From Eopsaltria australis (taxonomy: Eukaryota > Chordata > Aves > Passeriformes > Petroicidae), in the NCBI GenBank assembly GCA_034509425.1, contig JAVTVJ010000346.1:186001-250000 (forward strand): a DNA stretch of 64,000 nt, written 5' to 3'. Positions 50,239-61,150 of the stretch are shown here, in pieces. Position 1 is the first letter of the stretch, and the number at the start of each line of letters is the position of its first letter. Under the pieces are notes generated by a model. It was not told the origin of the DNA. It searched no databases and saw only the letters and a list, made by a program, of their open reading frames with translations. A program made the translations under genes and the position numbers.

Positions 50239-53200
50239 CTATTTCCGCAGCCGACCGTACAGCGCGAATGCCATGGCAGAAATTATGCCAACAGCTGGAA
50301 GGATGTACAGCAAGGACAGGCCATTGCTGTCCCCCCTGGGGACTCTGGCCGGAGGTGAGCTGGCGGCAGCATCAGGGCCACTGCCAGAGTTGAAATTCCC
50401 GGAGCTTCCAAGGGGACTGACTCCGTCGTTGCCAGCTCCGAACTGGATGCTGGGCTGATGATCCACACGGACCTCATAGGTGCTGCCCCAGCTCGGAGCA
50501 GGAGAGGAGACTCTGCTTGCTCCAGATGCCTCCTTTTCCCTGGGGTCTGCATGAACTGAGGAGACTCTGGGGAATGCTCCCTCTGAGCTCCTATCCGTGC
50601 TCACCAGGATTGGGTCGCTGCTGAGGTCGAGGCTACTGGAGGTGGTAGAACGGGGGCTGCTGGGCTCCCGAGAGCTCGGCCCTCTGCCGGCCACCTCTGG
50701 GCTGCTCCGAGGCATGGACTCAAGGACACCTGGTTTGCTGAGCTCCTCATCCCTCTCCTCATCACTGTGGGGTGTCCAGATGCTCTTGGCAGAGCTCAGC
50801 CTGAAAGCCGATCTCCCAGCCACACCTTCGGAGCCTCCTACCACAGCTGTACCCGGGACAGGGTTTGCCGAGGCCGGCAGCACCTTTGGGAGACAAGGAG
50901 AGGGGCTGGGTGCCAAGGGAAGCACCCACTGGGCTTGGGAACACAGGTCCCACACAAGCCCACTTCAATGCTCAGCCCCCACATCTAACAAGGCTGGGTC
51001 ACAGGTATAAGGGAGGTGAAGGAGGGAGGCAGGCAGTGAGGAGAGCAGTGGAAAACAGCACCTGGAAGCCAGGAGGCTGACTGGCAAGGTGAGGAGGGGA
51101 AATAAGGAGTCAAAGCCCAACAGAGTTTGGCTCCCTTCTCCCATGATCCATAATACAGAGTGTGGATGGTAACGTGAACACAGTGGGGGGAAAAAAATCC
51201 CTGAACAAACTCATCACCAGCTCACAGTGTGACACTGCAACAGAAAATCTCCCAATGAGAGGGAGTGCACAGGGAGACGAGCGAAACGCAAGTGGCAATA
51301 GGAAAGGTCACCTACCTTCTCCTTGGTTGGCACAGAGGGGGTGCTGCTGGCTGTATTCCCAATGGGCAGTTTCTTCTCTTGCGTAACAGACTTCATAGGG
51401 GTGTCACGGGGTGGGAAAGTGACTCTGGGCACAGGGGTAGCAACCAGGGTAGCTGTCTCCATTGAAGAACCTGTCAGGGAGAAAATAAAGCACATTATCT
51501 TAACCATGAGGCCTAAAAGGTGAGATTTGCTCTTCCTCAAGGACGCTGTGACAGGACAGTCCCCCAAGCTAAGGGGGCAGCACAGGGAGCTCTCAGTACC
51601 CTGGCTCTGCTGTGGCACTGCAGCTTTCCCTGCAGCTGCAGGTAACTCACGCAGGGTGGGCTGTAAGGCTGGACAGCACCAAGGGAAACAGAGGCTTTTA
51701 AGGCTCTTGGAACTCCATGTCCCCCACACAGTGGAGGGGAAAAGGCTGAGGATTGGTGTCTCTCCTCCCAGAGACCCTGGAGTGGAGGACAGGGCTTCAT
51801 CCTGATTCTATGATGCCCATGGGCAAGGGATGTAGGAGATGCTAAAACTCCCCCACATGCAGGACACAAACATCTCTACAAACTAGGGGAAGGGGAGAAG
51901 TTTCACACCCCAAAGCTGCTCCACTGACAAAACAAAACTAAAATGCAGGTGGATAAAATGATCATTGTAAGTTCCTTCTAAACAAAACAGTCTATTCTAT
52001 TCTATTCTATTCTAACCATTCCCCCAGCACTGTCAAGGCCACCACTAACCCATGTCCCCAAGTGCCACATCCAAACAGCTTCTAAATCTCTCCACAGACA
52101 GCTTTTTCCAGTGTTTGACAACCTCTTCCATAAAATAATTTTCCCTAACATCCAATTTAAACCTCCCCTGATGCAACTTTCCTCTTTTCCTGTTGCTTGG
52201 TACCTGGGAGCAGAGCCCAACTCCCACCTTGCTCCACCCTCCTGTCAAGGAGTTGTAGAGAGCAAGAAGGTGTCCCCCTGAACCTCCTTTTCTCCAGACT
52301 GAGCCCTCCCAGCTTCCTGAGCTGCTCCTCCTCAGACTTATGCTCTAGAGCCTTCCCAGCTCTTTCTTTCTTGCAGTGAAGGGCTCTCAGCAGCACCTCC
52401 TGCTCCCTAATGTTCACCTGCCTCTGCCAAAAGGAAACCCACCTCCACTCCCTGAGTGCTCTCGCAGCATCTCGACCCGCTTCTTCTCTGCATCAAACTG
52501 CTCCTGGATGAGGAGGGGGCTGCGCACATCCACAAAGCTGCCCGTGGGCTCACCATGCCCAGAGCTTGGCACAGGCTGCTTTTTCGGCACTGAGTTTGGG
52601 GGCTGCTGCCCCACACCACGAGTGGCCCCCTCCAGCCGTGGGGGTGACTCTGTGGAAAGATCCGAGTTCTCTTCAGGCTCGTTCCTGGGCTGCCTGGGGC
52701 TGTGAGTGGCACCTGCATCCCTCGATGGAGCAGACCTGTCCAGGGCCAGGCCCGGCGTGCCACGGTGCAGGTGGTTGGCATTCCCAAAACACCCGTTGTC
52801 CACACACACTGGCCGGCGGCTCAGCCAGTCCCGGCCTCGCTCTGGGGACACAGCTGATGGCTCGGCCATTCCTGGTGTCCCCACTGACACTGGCACGGCC
52901 CCAGAGGGGTGTGAGAGATTCCCCTCTCCACTGCGTCCACTGCTCACTCCGCCATGGAGTTTGCCCCCAGGCGGAATTGGCCGGGGACTCTCCTGCTCCG
53001 GGAGTTTTTTGGGGAGCTGGAAGGAAATGAGTTGTGTTAAATCACTGAGATGACGGGGTCTGGGACCACGGGGGTGTCCCAAACCCTGAGCAGTGACGCC
53101 CGCGAGGCTGGTTATGAAGGGGGTCTGGGGTCTCTTCAAGGGTCAGGGGGTGTGGAGAGAAGCCTGGACTGGCAAAGCAGAGCCTGCACTCCCCCCATGG

Positions 53201-54365
53201 AGGGAGGCAGGAGAGGGAGCAGTTACAGGCACATATATAAACTGTAAGTTACCAGATGCAGCAGAGATTAGCAGGGAGAGGCTGCTTGGGGGTAGCCCTG
53301 AACAAGCCTGGCCCTACCACAGGCTCCCCATACCCAATCAAAAGGTCCAAAAGGGACCTTTGTGCCCCTATCCAATGCCTGCCCTGCTCACCGATTCCTG
53401 CACTGGGAGTCTGGCCTCCAGGTCCTTGCTCGTGGGGGTGGCAGCGCCAGGCAGGACAGGTGGATGGTCACCAGTGGGCAGGACTCGGCGTGGCTGCTCA
53501 GCCAGTGGGGCAGGATTTGGCCCCCGGGATGGTGTCTGGGCACTGATGGGGGAGGCAGTGGGACGGGCATCACTGGGAAGGGAGGAAGGAGCAGCAGGAG
53601 CTGAGGAACCTAGAAGAGACAGGCAGATGATTGCATGAAAAACTAAGGAAGCAGACAGTAAGTGTAGGGCTGAGGCAGCCCTGTGTGTGTCCCTGCTCTG
53701 TCCCCACATCAGCCAAGCCCACAGCACCCCTTCATTCATCTTTCCATCTTCCCCCAGGTGAGAACCCCAGCCCCACCACCAACCCAAACACCTTCAAACA
53801 TAGACCTGTCATCCTCAGACACATCACCACAGTGAAGGACACCCCTGTCACAGACACCTTCAGCACCCTTGGAAGCTGAGGCAGGGACAGAGACAACTTC
53901 ATGTCCCCACCTCCAGCAGCTCCCCTAGGCACACCCAGGAAGGATGAGGCTACATACGGGGCCGAAGTTGCCAGGTGTCATAGACTTCCTGCAGCTCATC
54001 AGCCAAGTGCCCCGCGTTGTTCTGGTGCAGCGCCTGGATGAGATCCTCCACCCAGCCCCTCCGGCACCTCAGGTGCTGATAGAACCTAAAGACGGCTGCT
54101 TGGTTGCCCCGTGTCTCCTCCCGGGCAAGGAGCTCATCCTAGAAAAAACACACAGATGCCCTAAGAGAGGGTCTGGCTTAGAGGTAAGACAGCTCTACGT
54201 TCCCGTTGGGGAAGGAGCCTGGCAGAGCTCAGCTAAGTAGGGAATTACTCTGTCAGAATCGACCAGGCAGGTCAGGGAATCAGCCAGCGACGCCACTCGG
54301 ATAGTCCCGAACTTCTTGAGATTTCTCGTAATGTGGCTGTACACTTTGTCCTCAGCCAAACCCAT
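50239..54365 (-). CDS. MAVS: MAVS, mitochondrial antiviral signalling adaptor (6 coding exons)
   Basis: Host adaptor of the outer mitochondrial membrane. RIG-I/MDA5 CARDs nucleate its CARD into filaments that recruit TRAFs and activate TBK1/IRF3 and NF-kB. Coding exons in transcript order are 54365-54249, 54138-53958, 53609-53392, 53016-52443, 51470-51316 and 50883-50239. All introns are GT-AG, the phases join, and the product is 629 residues. Residues about 5-95 form the CARD (MGLAEDKVYSH, then RFYQHL and GWVEDLIQAL), split by intron 1. Residues 101-172 are Pro/Ser/Ala-rich and end in PVQES (168-172), a TRAF2/3-type motif at the position of human PVQDT. PEQE follows at 178-181 and a TRAF6-type PEENSD at 286-291. 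A long disordered middle leads to SLDLS at 499-503, a possible pLxIS-like phosphosite. The tail anchor is LSLLYILPAVGI..., about 604-624, followed by RLRK. The start is the first ATG after a 13-base leader at acceptor 54379-54380. Only the CARD and the tail are strongly conserved; identity also rests on synteny with PANK2. Confidence 0.96.
50884..51315 (-). other. MAVS intron 5
   Basis: 430 bases without recognised features. Donor gtaggt, acceptor tctcccaaag. An alternative acceptor 22 bases upstream (cacccag) would break the frame. Confidence 0.8.
51991..52014. repeat. (ATTCT)n pentanucleotide array
   Basis: About five perfect tandem copies, formed at the 3' tail of the adjoining CR1 copy, inside MAVS intron 4. 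Confidence 0.93.
51991..52400 (-). mobile_element. CR1 LINE 3' fragment in MAVS intron 4
   Basis: Opens with a (TTCTA)n tail, then ccccagcactgtcaaggcca, catgtccccaagtgccacat and ctccttttctccagactgag. It ends about 40 bases from the exon 4 donor. Confidence 0.92.
53017..53391 (-). other. MAVS intron 3
   Basis: 375 bases, donor gtgagc, acceptor catttccttccag. No repeat recognised. It separates the PVQES and PEQE motifs. Confidence 0.85.
53610..53957 (-). other. MAVS intron 2
   Basis: 348 bases, donor gtatgt, acceptor ctgtctcttctag. Nothing else seen. Confidence 0.85.
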
Positions 54366-54378
54366 CGTGGCTCAGCCC

Positions 54379-54998
54379 CTGCAGAGAGACAGAGACTTAG
54401 GGTGAGCTCAGGCTGTCTCCAGAGGCTCGGGCTGGTCCACAGGCATTCGTGCCCTGGCACAGACACTGCCATGAGACAGGGGAAATCCCAGGCGGAAAAC
54501 ACGCAGAGATAAGACGTTTGGGTTCAAGTTCAACACTCAGCTTCACTTTCACAAGCCTCGCTTCTTTCCCACATCGCCCAGCCCGTGTTTATTCCCACTG
54601 TGCTTGTTCGGATCCAGCCGGCGGGTTGGGGGCCGGCCTGGCGGCAGGGTCACGACCGGCGACAAGGCCATGACAGGCGACAGGGCCAAGACAAGCGACA
54701 GGCGAACGGCTGGAATCCCTCATAAGCAATGCAAAAACCAAAGGGGAAGACACAGCGCTCCTTCCCACAGGGAATGGCGGCCCGCAAGCCGCGACGTGGC
54801 TCTGCGCGCCCTCACGGCGGGGCCCCCCCGCCCTCAGCGCGACCTTCAGCCCCCGGGGCAGCTCCGGGAGGTCCTCCACTCGCAGATCCCCCTGGCGGAG
54901 CGAACAGGGGTGGCGGCCGGGTCTGTGGCGGCCGCGGGGATCGGTGCGGCCCCGCTGCCCCCTCCCCGCTCCCCTCACGGCCCCTCAGGGCCCCTCAC
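54379..54998 (-). other. MAVS intron in the 5' UTR
   Basis: Between a putative noncoding exon ending at 54999 (minus-strand donor CAG|GTGAGG-like) and acceptor gtctctctgcag at 54379-54380. It includes a short degenerate repeat of gcgacagggcc type at about 54645-54705. Open frames across the CpG-rich half have no family features. Confidence 0.6.
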
Positions 54999-55200
54999 CT
55001 GCGCCCGCCGCCGCCGCGCGCCCGGCACCGCTCTGACCCCGCCCCCTCTGTCGCGCCAGCCGCTGATTGGCCGTGGCGCACGCCCGTCAGGATGATTGAC
55101 AGTCAGTGATTGACAGGGGGCGTGTCCGGTTCCGGGTTCCCGGGACAGCGGGGACGCGGCGATCCCGGAGCGCGTCCGGCGGAGGGAAGGGGCAGGAGCA
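54999..55200 (-). promoter_or_regulatory. MAVS: MAVS CpG-rich promoter and putative noncoding exon 1
   Basis: CpG-dense sequence from about 54770 to 55200. A strong minus-strand donor at 54998 defines a candidate noncoding first exon. A CCAAT box in MAVS orientation (ATTGG on plus) lies at 55066-55070 and a GC box (ccgccccc type) near 55040. No TATA box is seen. Confidence 0.5.
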
Positions 55201-55224
55201 TCTCTGGTGCCAGAGAATAAACTG

Positions 55225-55545
55225 TAAACTGCCTGTTCGCTCTGGAGAAGAGACCACTGAGTGCGGTTCTCATCAATCTGTATAAATATCTCCAAGGAGG
55301 GGCTCCCAGCATGATGCCAGACTCTTTCCAGTGGTGCGCAGCGACAGGACAAGGACTAAAATCCATAGACTAAACACGAGAAGTTTCACCTCAACATTAG
55401 GAAGAACATCCCTCTCTGGAGACATTCCAAAGCCACCTGGACACGTTCCTGTGTCACCTGCTCCGGGTGACAGTGCTTTGCCAGGGGGGTTGGACTGGAT
55501 GATCTCCAGTTGTCCCTTTTTGAAGCCCAGTGTTCTGTGATTCTG
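55225..55545 (+). mobile_element. CR1 LINE 3' fragment
   Basis: Contains tgtataaatatctccaagga, cctcaacattaggaagaaca and ggttggactggatgatctcc with a gttctgtgattctggg tail. Confidence 0.9.
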
Positions 55546-55908
55546 GGAGCTGGACCTGTTCAGCCTCGAGAAGAGCCGGATGAGGGGACCTCAATGTGTA
55601 TAAATATCTAAAGAGGGCACGCCAAGAGGCTGGAGCAGGCTCTGCTCCGTAGTGCAGCAATGGGACAAGAGGCAAAAGGCAGAAACTGAGGGAAGTTTCA
55701 CTTGGATATGAGGAACGTGCTCTTTCATGGGAGCACTGGCACAGAGTGCCCAGGGAAGCTGTGGATGCTCCATCCCTGGAAGTGTCCAAGGCCACAGGTG
55801 ATGGGGCTTGGAGCAATCTGGGATAGTGGAAAGTTGTCCCTGCCCATGGCAGGGAGTGGAACGAGGTGGTCTTTAAGGTCTCTTCCAACTCAAACCATTC
55901 TGTGATTA
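55546..55908 (+). mobile_element. CR1 LINE 3' fragment
   Basis: Directly follows the previous copy head to tail: ctggacctgttcagcctcga, tgtgtataaatatctaaaga and tctttaaggtctcttccaac with a ttctgtgatt tail. The two copies differ enough to be separate insertions. Confidence 0.9.
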
Positions 55909-56036
55909 TAATTAATTGAAGCCAGCTTTCCTCACTCTAAATTATTAAAAAGGATTATATTTCTAGTTAAAAAGAGATCTTTGTGATGATCAAAACTTAC
56001 AACAAAAGTCCCTGAGTTTCATCCGGTAATTTTTGT

Positions 56037-56345
56037 TCACAGAACCATAGAATCACAGAGCCATAGAATGTTAAGGGTTTGCAAAGGACTTTAAAGATCA
56101 TCCCAAGCCACCCTGCCACAGGCAAGGACAACCCCCACTAGCCCAGATTCCTCAAGGCTTTATCCAATCTGTCTGAGATGCATTGGGGCATCCACATCTT
56201 CCCTGGGCGACCTGTTCCAATGCCTCACCACCCGCACAGCAAAAAATTCCCTCCTAATATCCCATAAAAATCCCCGCTCCTTCAACTTGTACAATTACTC
56301 CTTGTCCAGTCACCGCAGCTCCTTCCTAAGAGCCTCCCCAAGGCT
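56037..56345 (-). mobile_element. CR1 LINE 3' fragment
   Basis: Opens with three tail repeats (gaaccatagaatcacagagc, catagaatgt), then tttaaagatcatcccaagcc and a decayed body. Minus orientation. Confidence 0.9.
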
Positions 56346-56399
56346 TTCCTGTATTATCCCACCAACACTTTTCTGTTCGTGATTAATTTCCCACTCCGG

Positions 56400-56900
56400 A
56401 ATTTTGGGAAGCGGCGTCGGGGGCGGGCGGGGGCGCGCTGCCGCCTCCGCGCCACCAGGGGGCAGCACGGCCCCGCTCCGCGCCCCAGCGTGGCCCCGCC
56501 CCTCGGCCCCGCCCATGGCCCCGCCCCGGCCACGCCCCCGGCCCGGAGCCGCACGATGGCGGCGGCAGCGGGCGGGCGGCGGCGGCGGCGCCGCTGAGCG
56601 CCGGGAGAGCCCCGAGGGGCGCCGGGGGCTTCCCGCACCCCTTCCCCTTCCCTCATCTCCCCCTCCCCTTTCCCCCCGACCCCCCCCGCGCCCTCCCCCG
56701 CCGCGCCGTCCATGGTTACGGGCGGCCGCCGCGGCCTCGCAGCGGAGCCGTTTGGGCGGGAGCCGGCGAGGGAGCAGCGGCCGCAGGTGAGCGCGGGGAG
56801 GGTCGCAGGTGCCCCCCGGGGACGGGCGCGGGGTTGTGGCGGTGGCGTGCGGGTGATGGAAGGGGCGGGGGGCGCGACCCGCGTGTGTCCGTGGAGTTGG
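56400..56900 (+). promoter_or_regulatory. CpG island with a possible first exon of an unidentified gene
   Basis: Very GC- and CpG-rich, with GC boxes (cccgcccc, ccacgccccc) at 56490-56535 and a pyrimidine-rich 5' UTR-like stretch at 56630-56700. A plus-strand ATG at 56712 reads 25 codons to a strong donor CAG|GTGAGC at 56786/56787. An earlier ATG at 56555 gives only a 13-codon frame. The product is Arg/Gly/Ala-rich and not recognisable, so the exon may be wholly noncoding. No downstream coding exon was found before 64000. Confidence 0.45.
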
Positions 56901-57009
56901 GTGGCCCCCGCCCTGTCCGCGCTGAACTTGGGGTTTGGTGTTGGCGTGTTTGTAGGTGTGTTTGTTCATGGGGATGATGGTTTCTGGAAGCGATCGCCGG
57001 CTGGGGCTC

Positions 57010-57470
57010 GTGGGTTTGCTCCACTGGAGCGAGTCCAGAGGAGGCCACCGAGTTGATGGGAGGGATGCAGCACCTCTGCTGTGAGGAAAGGCTGGAAGGA
57101 TTGGGATTGTCCAGCCTGGAGATGAGAAGGATTCGGGGAGACCTAATGGGGACCTTTCAGTGCTTGAAGGGAGCCCACAAGGAAAACGGAGAGAGACTTT
57201 TTACAAGGGCCTGGTGTGACAGGATAAGGGAGAATGACCTCACACTGAAAGAGAGTACGCTTAGATGAGATATTAGCAAGAAATTTTTCCCTGGGTGGGT
57301 GGCGAGGCCCTGGCACAAGGTGCCCAGAGAAGCTGTGGCTGTCCCATCCCTGGGAGTGTTTAATGCCAGCTTGGATGAGCCTCTGAGCAAGCGGACGGTG
57401 TCCCTGCCCAAGAGATGGAACAAGACAGGTTTTAAGGTCTTTTCCAACCCAAACCATTCCATTACTCCAT
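57010..57470 (+). mobile_element. CR1 LINE 3' fragment
   Basis: Contains gagcgagtccagaggaggcc, gattgtccagcctggagatg and gtcttttccaacccaaacca with a decayed tail. Confidence 0.9.
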
Positions 57471-58989
57471 AAATCTCCAGGTGTGGGTCTGCAGCCACCC
57501 ACGGGGTTGGACACGGGGGTCCAAGCTGGGGACACCCCTCTAAAACCGGGAAAAGCCTGCAGGGCCACCATGGCCACGATCTCCGGCCACCACCCACCCC
57601 CTCCCTGCTGCAGGATCGCCGGGCTGCCTGGACACCCCCACTCCGGACGGTGGTCAGTGAGGAACCCTCCTGACCCACGGCCTGACCACGCCCCCCTTGG
57701 CAGATCCTGGCCGTGCCGGTGACCAAAGGTTTCTTTTGGGACGGATATTCCAGCCTGGGGACCTGTGGTCTGGCTGCTCCCTGTGCCATCCCTCCGGGAG
57801 ATGCTCCAGGCTGGAGCACTGGAAGGGACGCCCTCCTTGCTGTGGGCTCCGAGGGCTCTGTCCCTTCCTTGAGAGCTCTGTCCCCTTGTCCCTGGCTCTT
57901 TCCTCTCCTCGAAGGGTGTGTCCCCTCCTCGCCACTGCCTCCGCGCATCCCAAACGGGAATCCCAAATGGGAATGTCCGGGCTGCCCCTCTCCAGGCTCT
58001 CCCACGCTCGGGGAGCTGCATCCTCCCTCCTCGGCCGGCGCTTGCTTGTTTCTGATCTTGGATGTCATCGAGGCTGGAAAATGTGACAGGAAGGAAGGGA
58101 GGCTTTTTTTCCCTCCTGCTAAATATGGACTGACATTAAAAATCCGAATACTGTCGTGAAAGGAATCCCAACCTCTGTTTGTCGAGGGAGAGGAAAAACG
58201 ATGTTTTCTGGCTTTTCGGCCGCGAGGTTCCAGCTGGGAAGTTTCGCAAGGAGTGGTGGAGTCCTTGCCGGGAGCCTCAGGAATTTACTGAGCTTGTTCA
58301 CAGGACGCTCTCCGCAGCGTCTTACGCTTCAAAAAAAAAAAATTAGTCATCCCTTCTGTGCCTGCCCGTGGCTGGGGGGGAGCTTGCTGCGAGCATGCAG
58401 GATGCTTGGAAATATTTAAGGATTTTTTTCCTCCTGCACAAGGAGTTCTAGAAACGACAGGAAATAAAACTGCGGCCCCAACAGGAGTTTTTCATCTTTA
58501 TTTTAATTCCTGTTGCTGCAGTGGCCAGCGGCGGGGAGGGGAAGGATGTGCTTGGGGAGGGGGGAGGCTGCAGCCAGATTTGCAGGGAGGATTTGTCTCT
58601 CTCTCTCTCTCTGTCAAGCATCAGATGCAAACTCATGCTGTTATTCCCAGAGAGGCTGGGAAACAGGCTCGGTGTGGAGCTCAGGGAGGAGGAATGGGAT
58701 CACTTGGGTGGTCGTGGCACTGCCAGCTCCCTGATGGCTTCTGTTGTTGCCAGGGTGAAGAGCCAGGATGCTTTTTGGGATACAGGGACCACAGCTCCCC
58801 TAGGACCTGGGGGTGCTGGGAGAGAGAGATTTGGTGTCTGTGCTGGGCAGAAAGTGGGCACTGCCACCTTCCCATTCCACGTGTTTCTTTCCGTCCCTGT
58901 TGGAGAGCTTTCTGGGGGAGTGCCTGTGGGATGCTCCAGGGTTTTTGCCTGATCTTTATTAAGTTAAAGCAACTGGTGTGTTACAGCTG

Positions 58990-59155
58990 GCTGAAGGTGG
59001 TGGAGTCATGTCCCTGGAGGTGTCCAAGGAGCAGCTGAACATGGCACTCAGTGCTCTGCTCTGGTGACAGGGTGGGCATTGGTCACAAATTGGACTTGTT
59101 AGTTGATGACCTTGGAGGTCTGTTCCAACCTAAATGACTCTGGGATTCTGTGAAA
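58990..59155 (+). mobile_element. Short CR1 LINE 3' end
   Basis: Contains gtggagtcatgtccctggag, gatgaccttggaggtctgtt and ccaacctaaatgactctggg with a gattctgtga tail. Confidence 0.88.
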
Positions 59156-59698
59156 GCAGTGGGGGATCCAGGGAGGTGCTGGAACATTCCCATTTCCAGG
59201 GCACTGGTGCTGCTGTTATTCCCAGACTAAGGAGACACAGCCCTGCCTTCCTGAAACATCCCTCACCAATAACTGAATCTCTGTGCTGCTCTGTGATACT
59301 GGTCCATGTCCAACATCAACATCCTCGTGGATGAGCAGTTTGAATTCCCTCTCTCCCTGTCTCCTCCTGCTGCCAGCCTTCCTCTGTTCTGCTCCAAGCC
59401 TCTGTGTTTCCAGCAGGGTGGTGGATCCCACTCTGTGCTTGGCCGAGCCAGTGCCACTGTCGTGGTCTGTGTGATGCCTCAGAACACTGGGGAGCGTGGG
59501 GTGGGATATTTTGTGTGCAAGAGAGTGCTTGGAGTGCTTCCATAGGGTCAGGAGTTGGCACCAGCTGCTGCCTGGTCCTCCCCTCCTGGTGTGACACGGG
59601 CAGGAGGTCGGTCATCCCTGGCAGCAGCTCTCTGGGCTCATTCACAAATCGCATTTTCCTCTGCAAATAAAACAAATCCCCAGGCTTTCCTCTCTCAG

Positions 59699-59775
59699 TG
59701 GAAGTCATTTGAAGGCGACCAGGTCCGTCAGCATCCCCAAAGCCTGCGGACAGGAAGAGACACTTGAGCAGAGAG
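59699..59775 (+). other. Candidate 77-base internal exon, probably noncoding
   Basis: A good acceptor (ctttcctctctcag) precedes and GAG|GTAGGA follows. Two of the three frames meet stop codons; one is open through the exon. Joined to the 56786 donor in phase it would stop within 23 codons, so a 5' UTR exon is the simplest reading if it is real. Confidence 0.25.
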
Positions 59776-60689
59776 GTAGGAAATGTCCGCATTTAGAGCA
59801 GTGGCTGATTCATCTCCTGCTCTTAACTCCTTCCCCCCTGATTTCTGTGGGATCCAGCTGGTTTGCTTCAAGGCTCGGAGCCCAGGGAGGCTCTGGCTGG
59901 GTCAGAGAATGCTGCTGGGTCTTGCCCATGGTGTTTACGTGGTTTGGGGTGGGAAGGGAACGGGGTGTGCGGTTATCCGAATCGGATAACCGGAACGTCG
60001 GCAGTCACATTAGAGAGGATTAATATTTAATATATAGGCTATGAACCGTTGTGCTTAATCACTATCTGAAGGGCTTAGGAAGAGATTTAGCGATAAGCAA
60101 GTGATTCCTGAGCTGTCCAGAATGATTTCTTGCATCTTCCTCTGGAGCAGCTGGTCCTGGATATCGCTGGAGGCTGGTGTGATCCTGTTCTTCCTGATGT
60201 CTCCAGTTTTTGGAAGTGGGTAGAGTGGCTTTCATCACGAGTGTTCGCTTCTCATTAAACTCACAAATGCTCTGGAAGCCCTTTTTCTCTGATGCAGCTC
60301 ACGTGGCTGGACTGTCAGCTGTGGTACCTGTCAGCACTTGAAACTTCTGTGTGCGGCCAAAGCTCGTGGGAAACATGCCATGGGATCCATGGACATTGTC
60401 ACTGTCACATCTGCCCAGGCACTAGTCCAGAGGCAGCTCATTCATTCTTTTGCCTGCCTTACCTCTTCAGGAGGCCTTTCATGGCATCTCCAGGTTCCCA
60501 CCATGGTCTTGGAACACCCCATGAGCGTGGTGCTGCTCCACGTTGCCTCACATGGGTTTTTTCTGCAGCATGAGGTGTTTTGTAGGACAGCAAGGTGAGG
60601 GCTGCCCTTCTGGGAAGGGCATTGCTGTGTTTGTGCAGGGAGGAGGTGATGGGAAGGGCAGTGCTGTGTCCAAGGCTGGAGCCCTCAGC

Positions 60690-61150
60690 ACAACAAGGAC
60701 TTAGAGTGACTCCAGAAGAAGCTCTGAGAGCTGGAGCCCCTCTGCTCTAGAGCCAGGCTGAGAGAGCTGGGGGTGTTCACTTGGAGAAGAGAAGGCTCCA
60801 GGGGGAGCTCAGAGCCCCTTCCAGTGCCTAAAGGGGCTCCAGGAGAGCTGGAGAGGGACTGGGGACAAGGCATGGAGGGATAGGACAAGAGGAATTTCTT
60901 CCCACTGCCAGATGGTGGGTTAGATGTGATATTAGAAAGAAATTCTTGGCTGTGAGGGTGGTGAGGCCCTGGCACAGGGTGCCCAGAGCAGCTGTGGCTG
61001 CTCCTGGATCCCTGGAAGTGCCCAAGGCCAGGCTGGATGGGGCTTGGAGCAACCTGGGCTGATGGAAGGTACCCCTTACCATGGCTGGGGGTTGGAACTG
61101 GATGAGCTTTCAGGTCCCTTCCAACCCAAACCATGCCGTGATTCCACAAT
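60690..61150 (+). mobile_element. CR1 LINE 3' fragment
   Basis: Contains agtgactccagaagaagctc, ccaggctgagagagctgggg, gggacaaggcatggagggat and the ttccaacccaaaccatgccg tail. Confidence 0.92.

Larger units (their letters stand above)
51471..52442 (-). other. MAVS intron 4
   Basis: 970 bases, about 40 percent of it a minus-strand CR1 copy with a pentanucleotide tail. Donor gtgggt, acceptor tccctgacag. Confidence 0.85.

Noticed and set aside
54604..55095. Plus-strand frame over the MAVS 5' region as a possible AP5S1
   Set aside because: It does not resemble AP5S1 and spans the MAVS 5' UTR intron and CpG-rich exon 1 in antisense.
56310..56969. Minus-strand frame in the 56.5 kb CpG island
   Set aside because: Arg/Gly/Pro-rich frame typical of any GC-rich island. 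No conserved motif, and the splice signal and UTR-like features favour the plus strand.
57143..58068. Two long minus-strand frames of about 290-300 codons
   Set aside because: Their distal halves are the antisense of a CR1 copy (57010-57470) and the rest shows no domain or splice-consistent structure.
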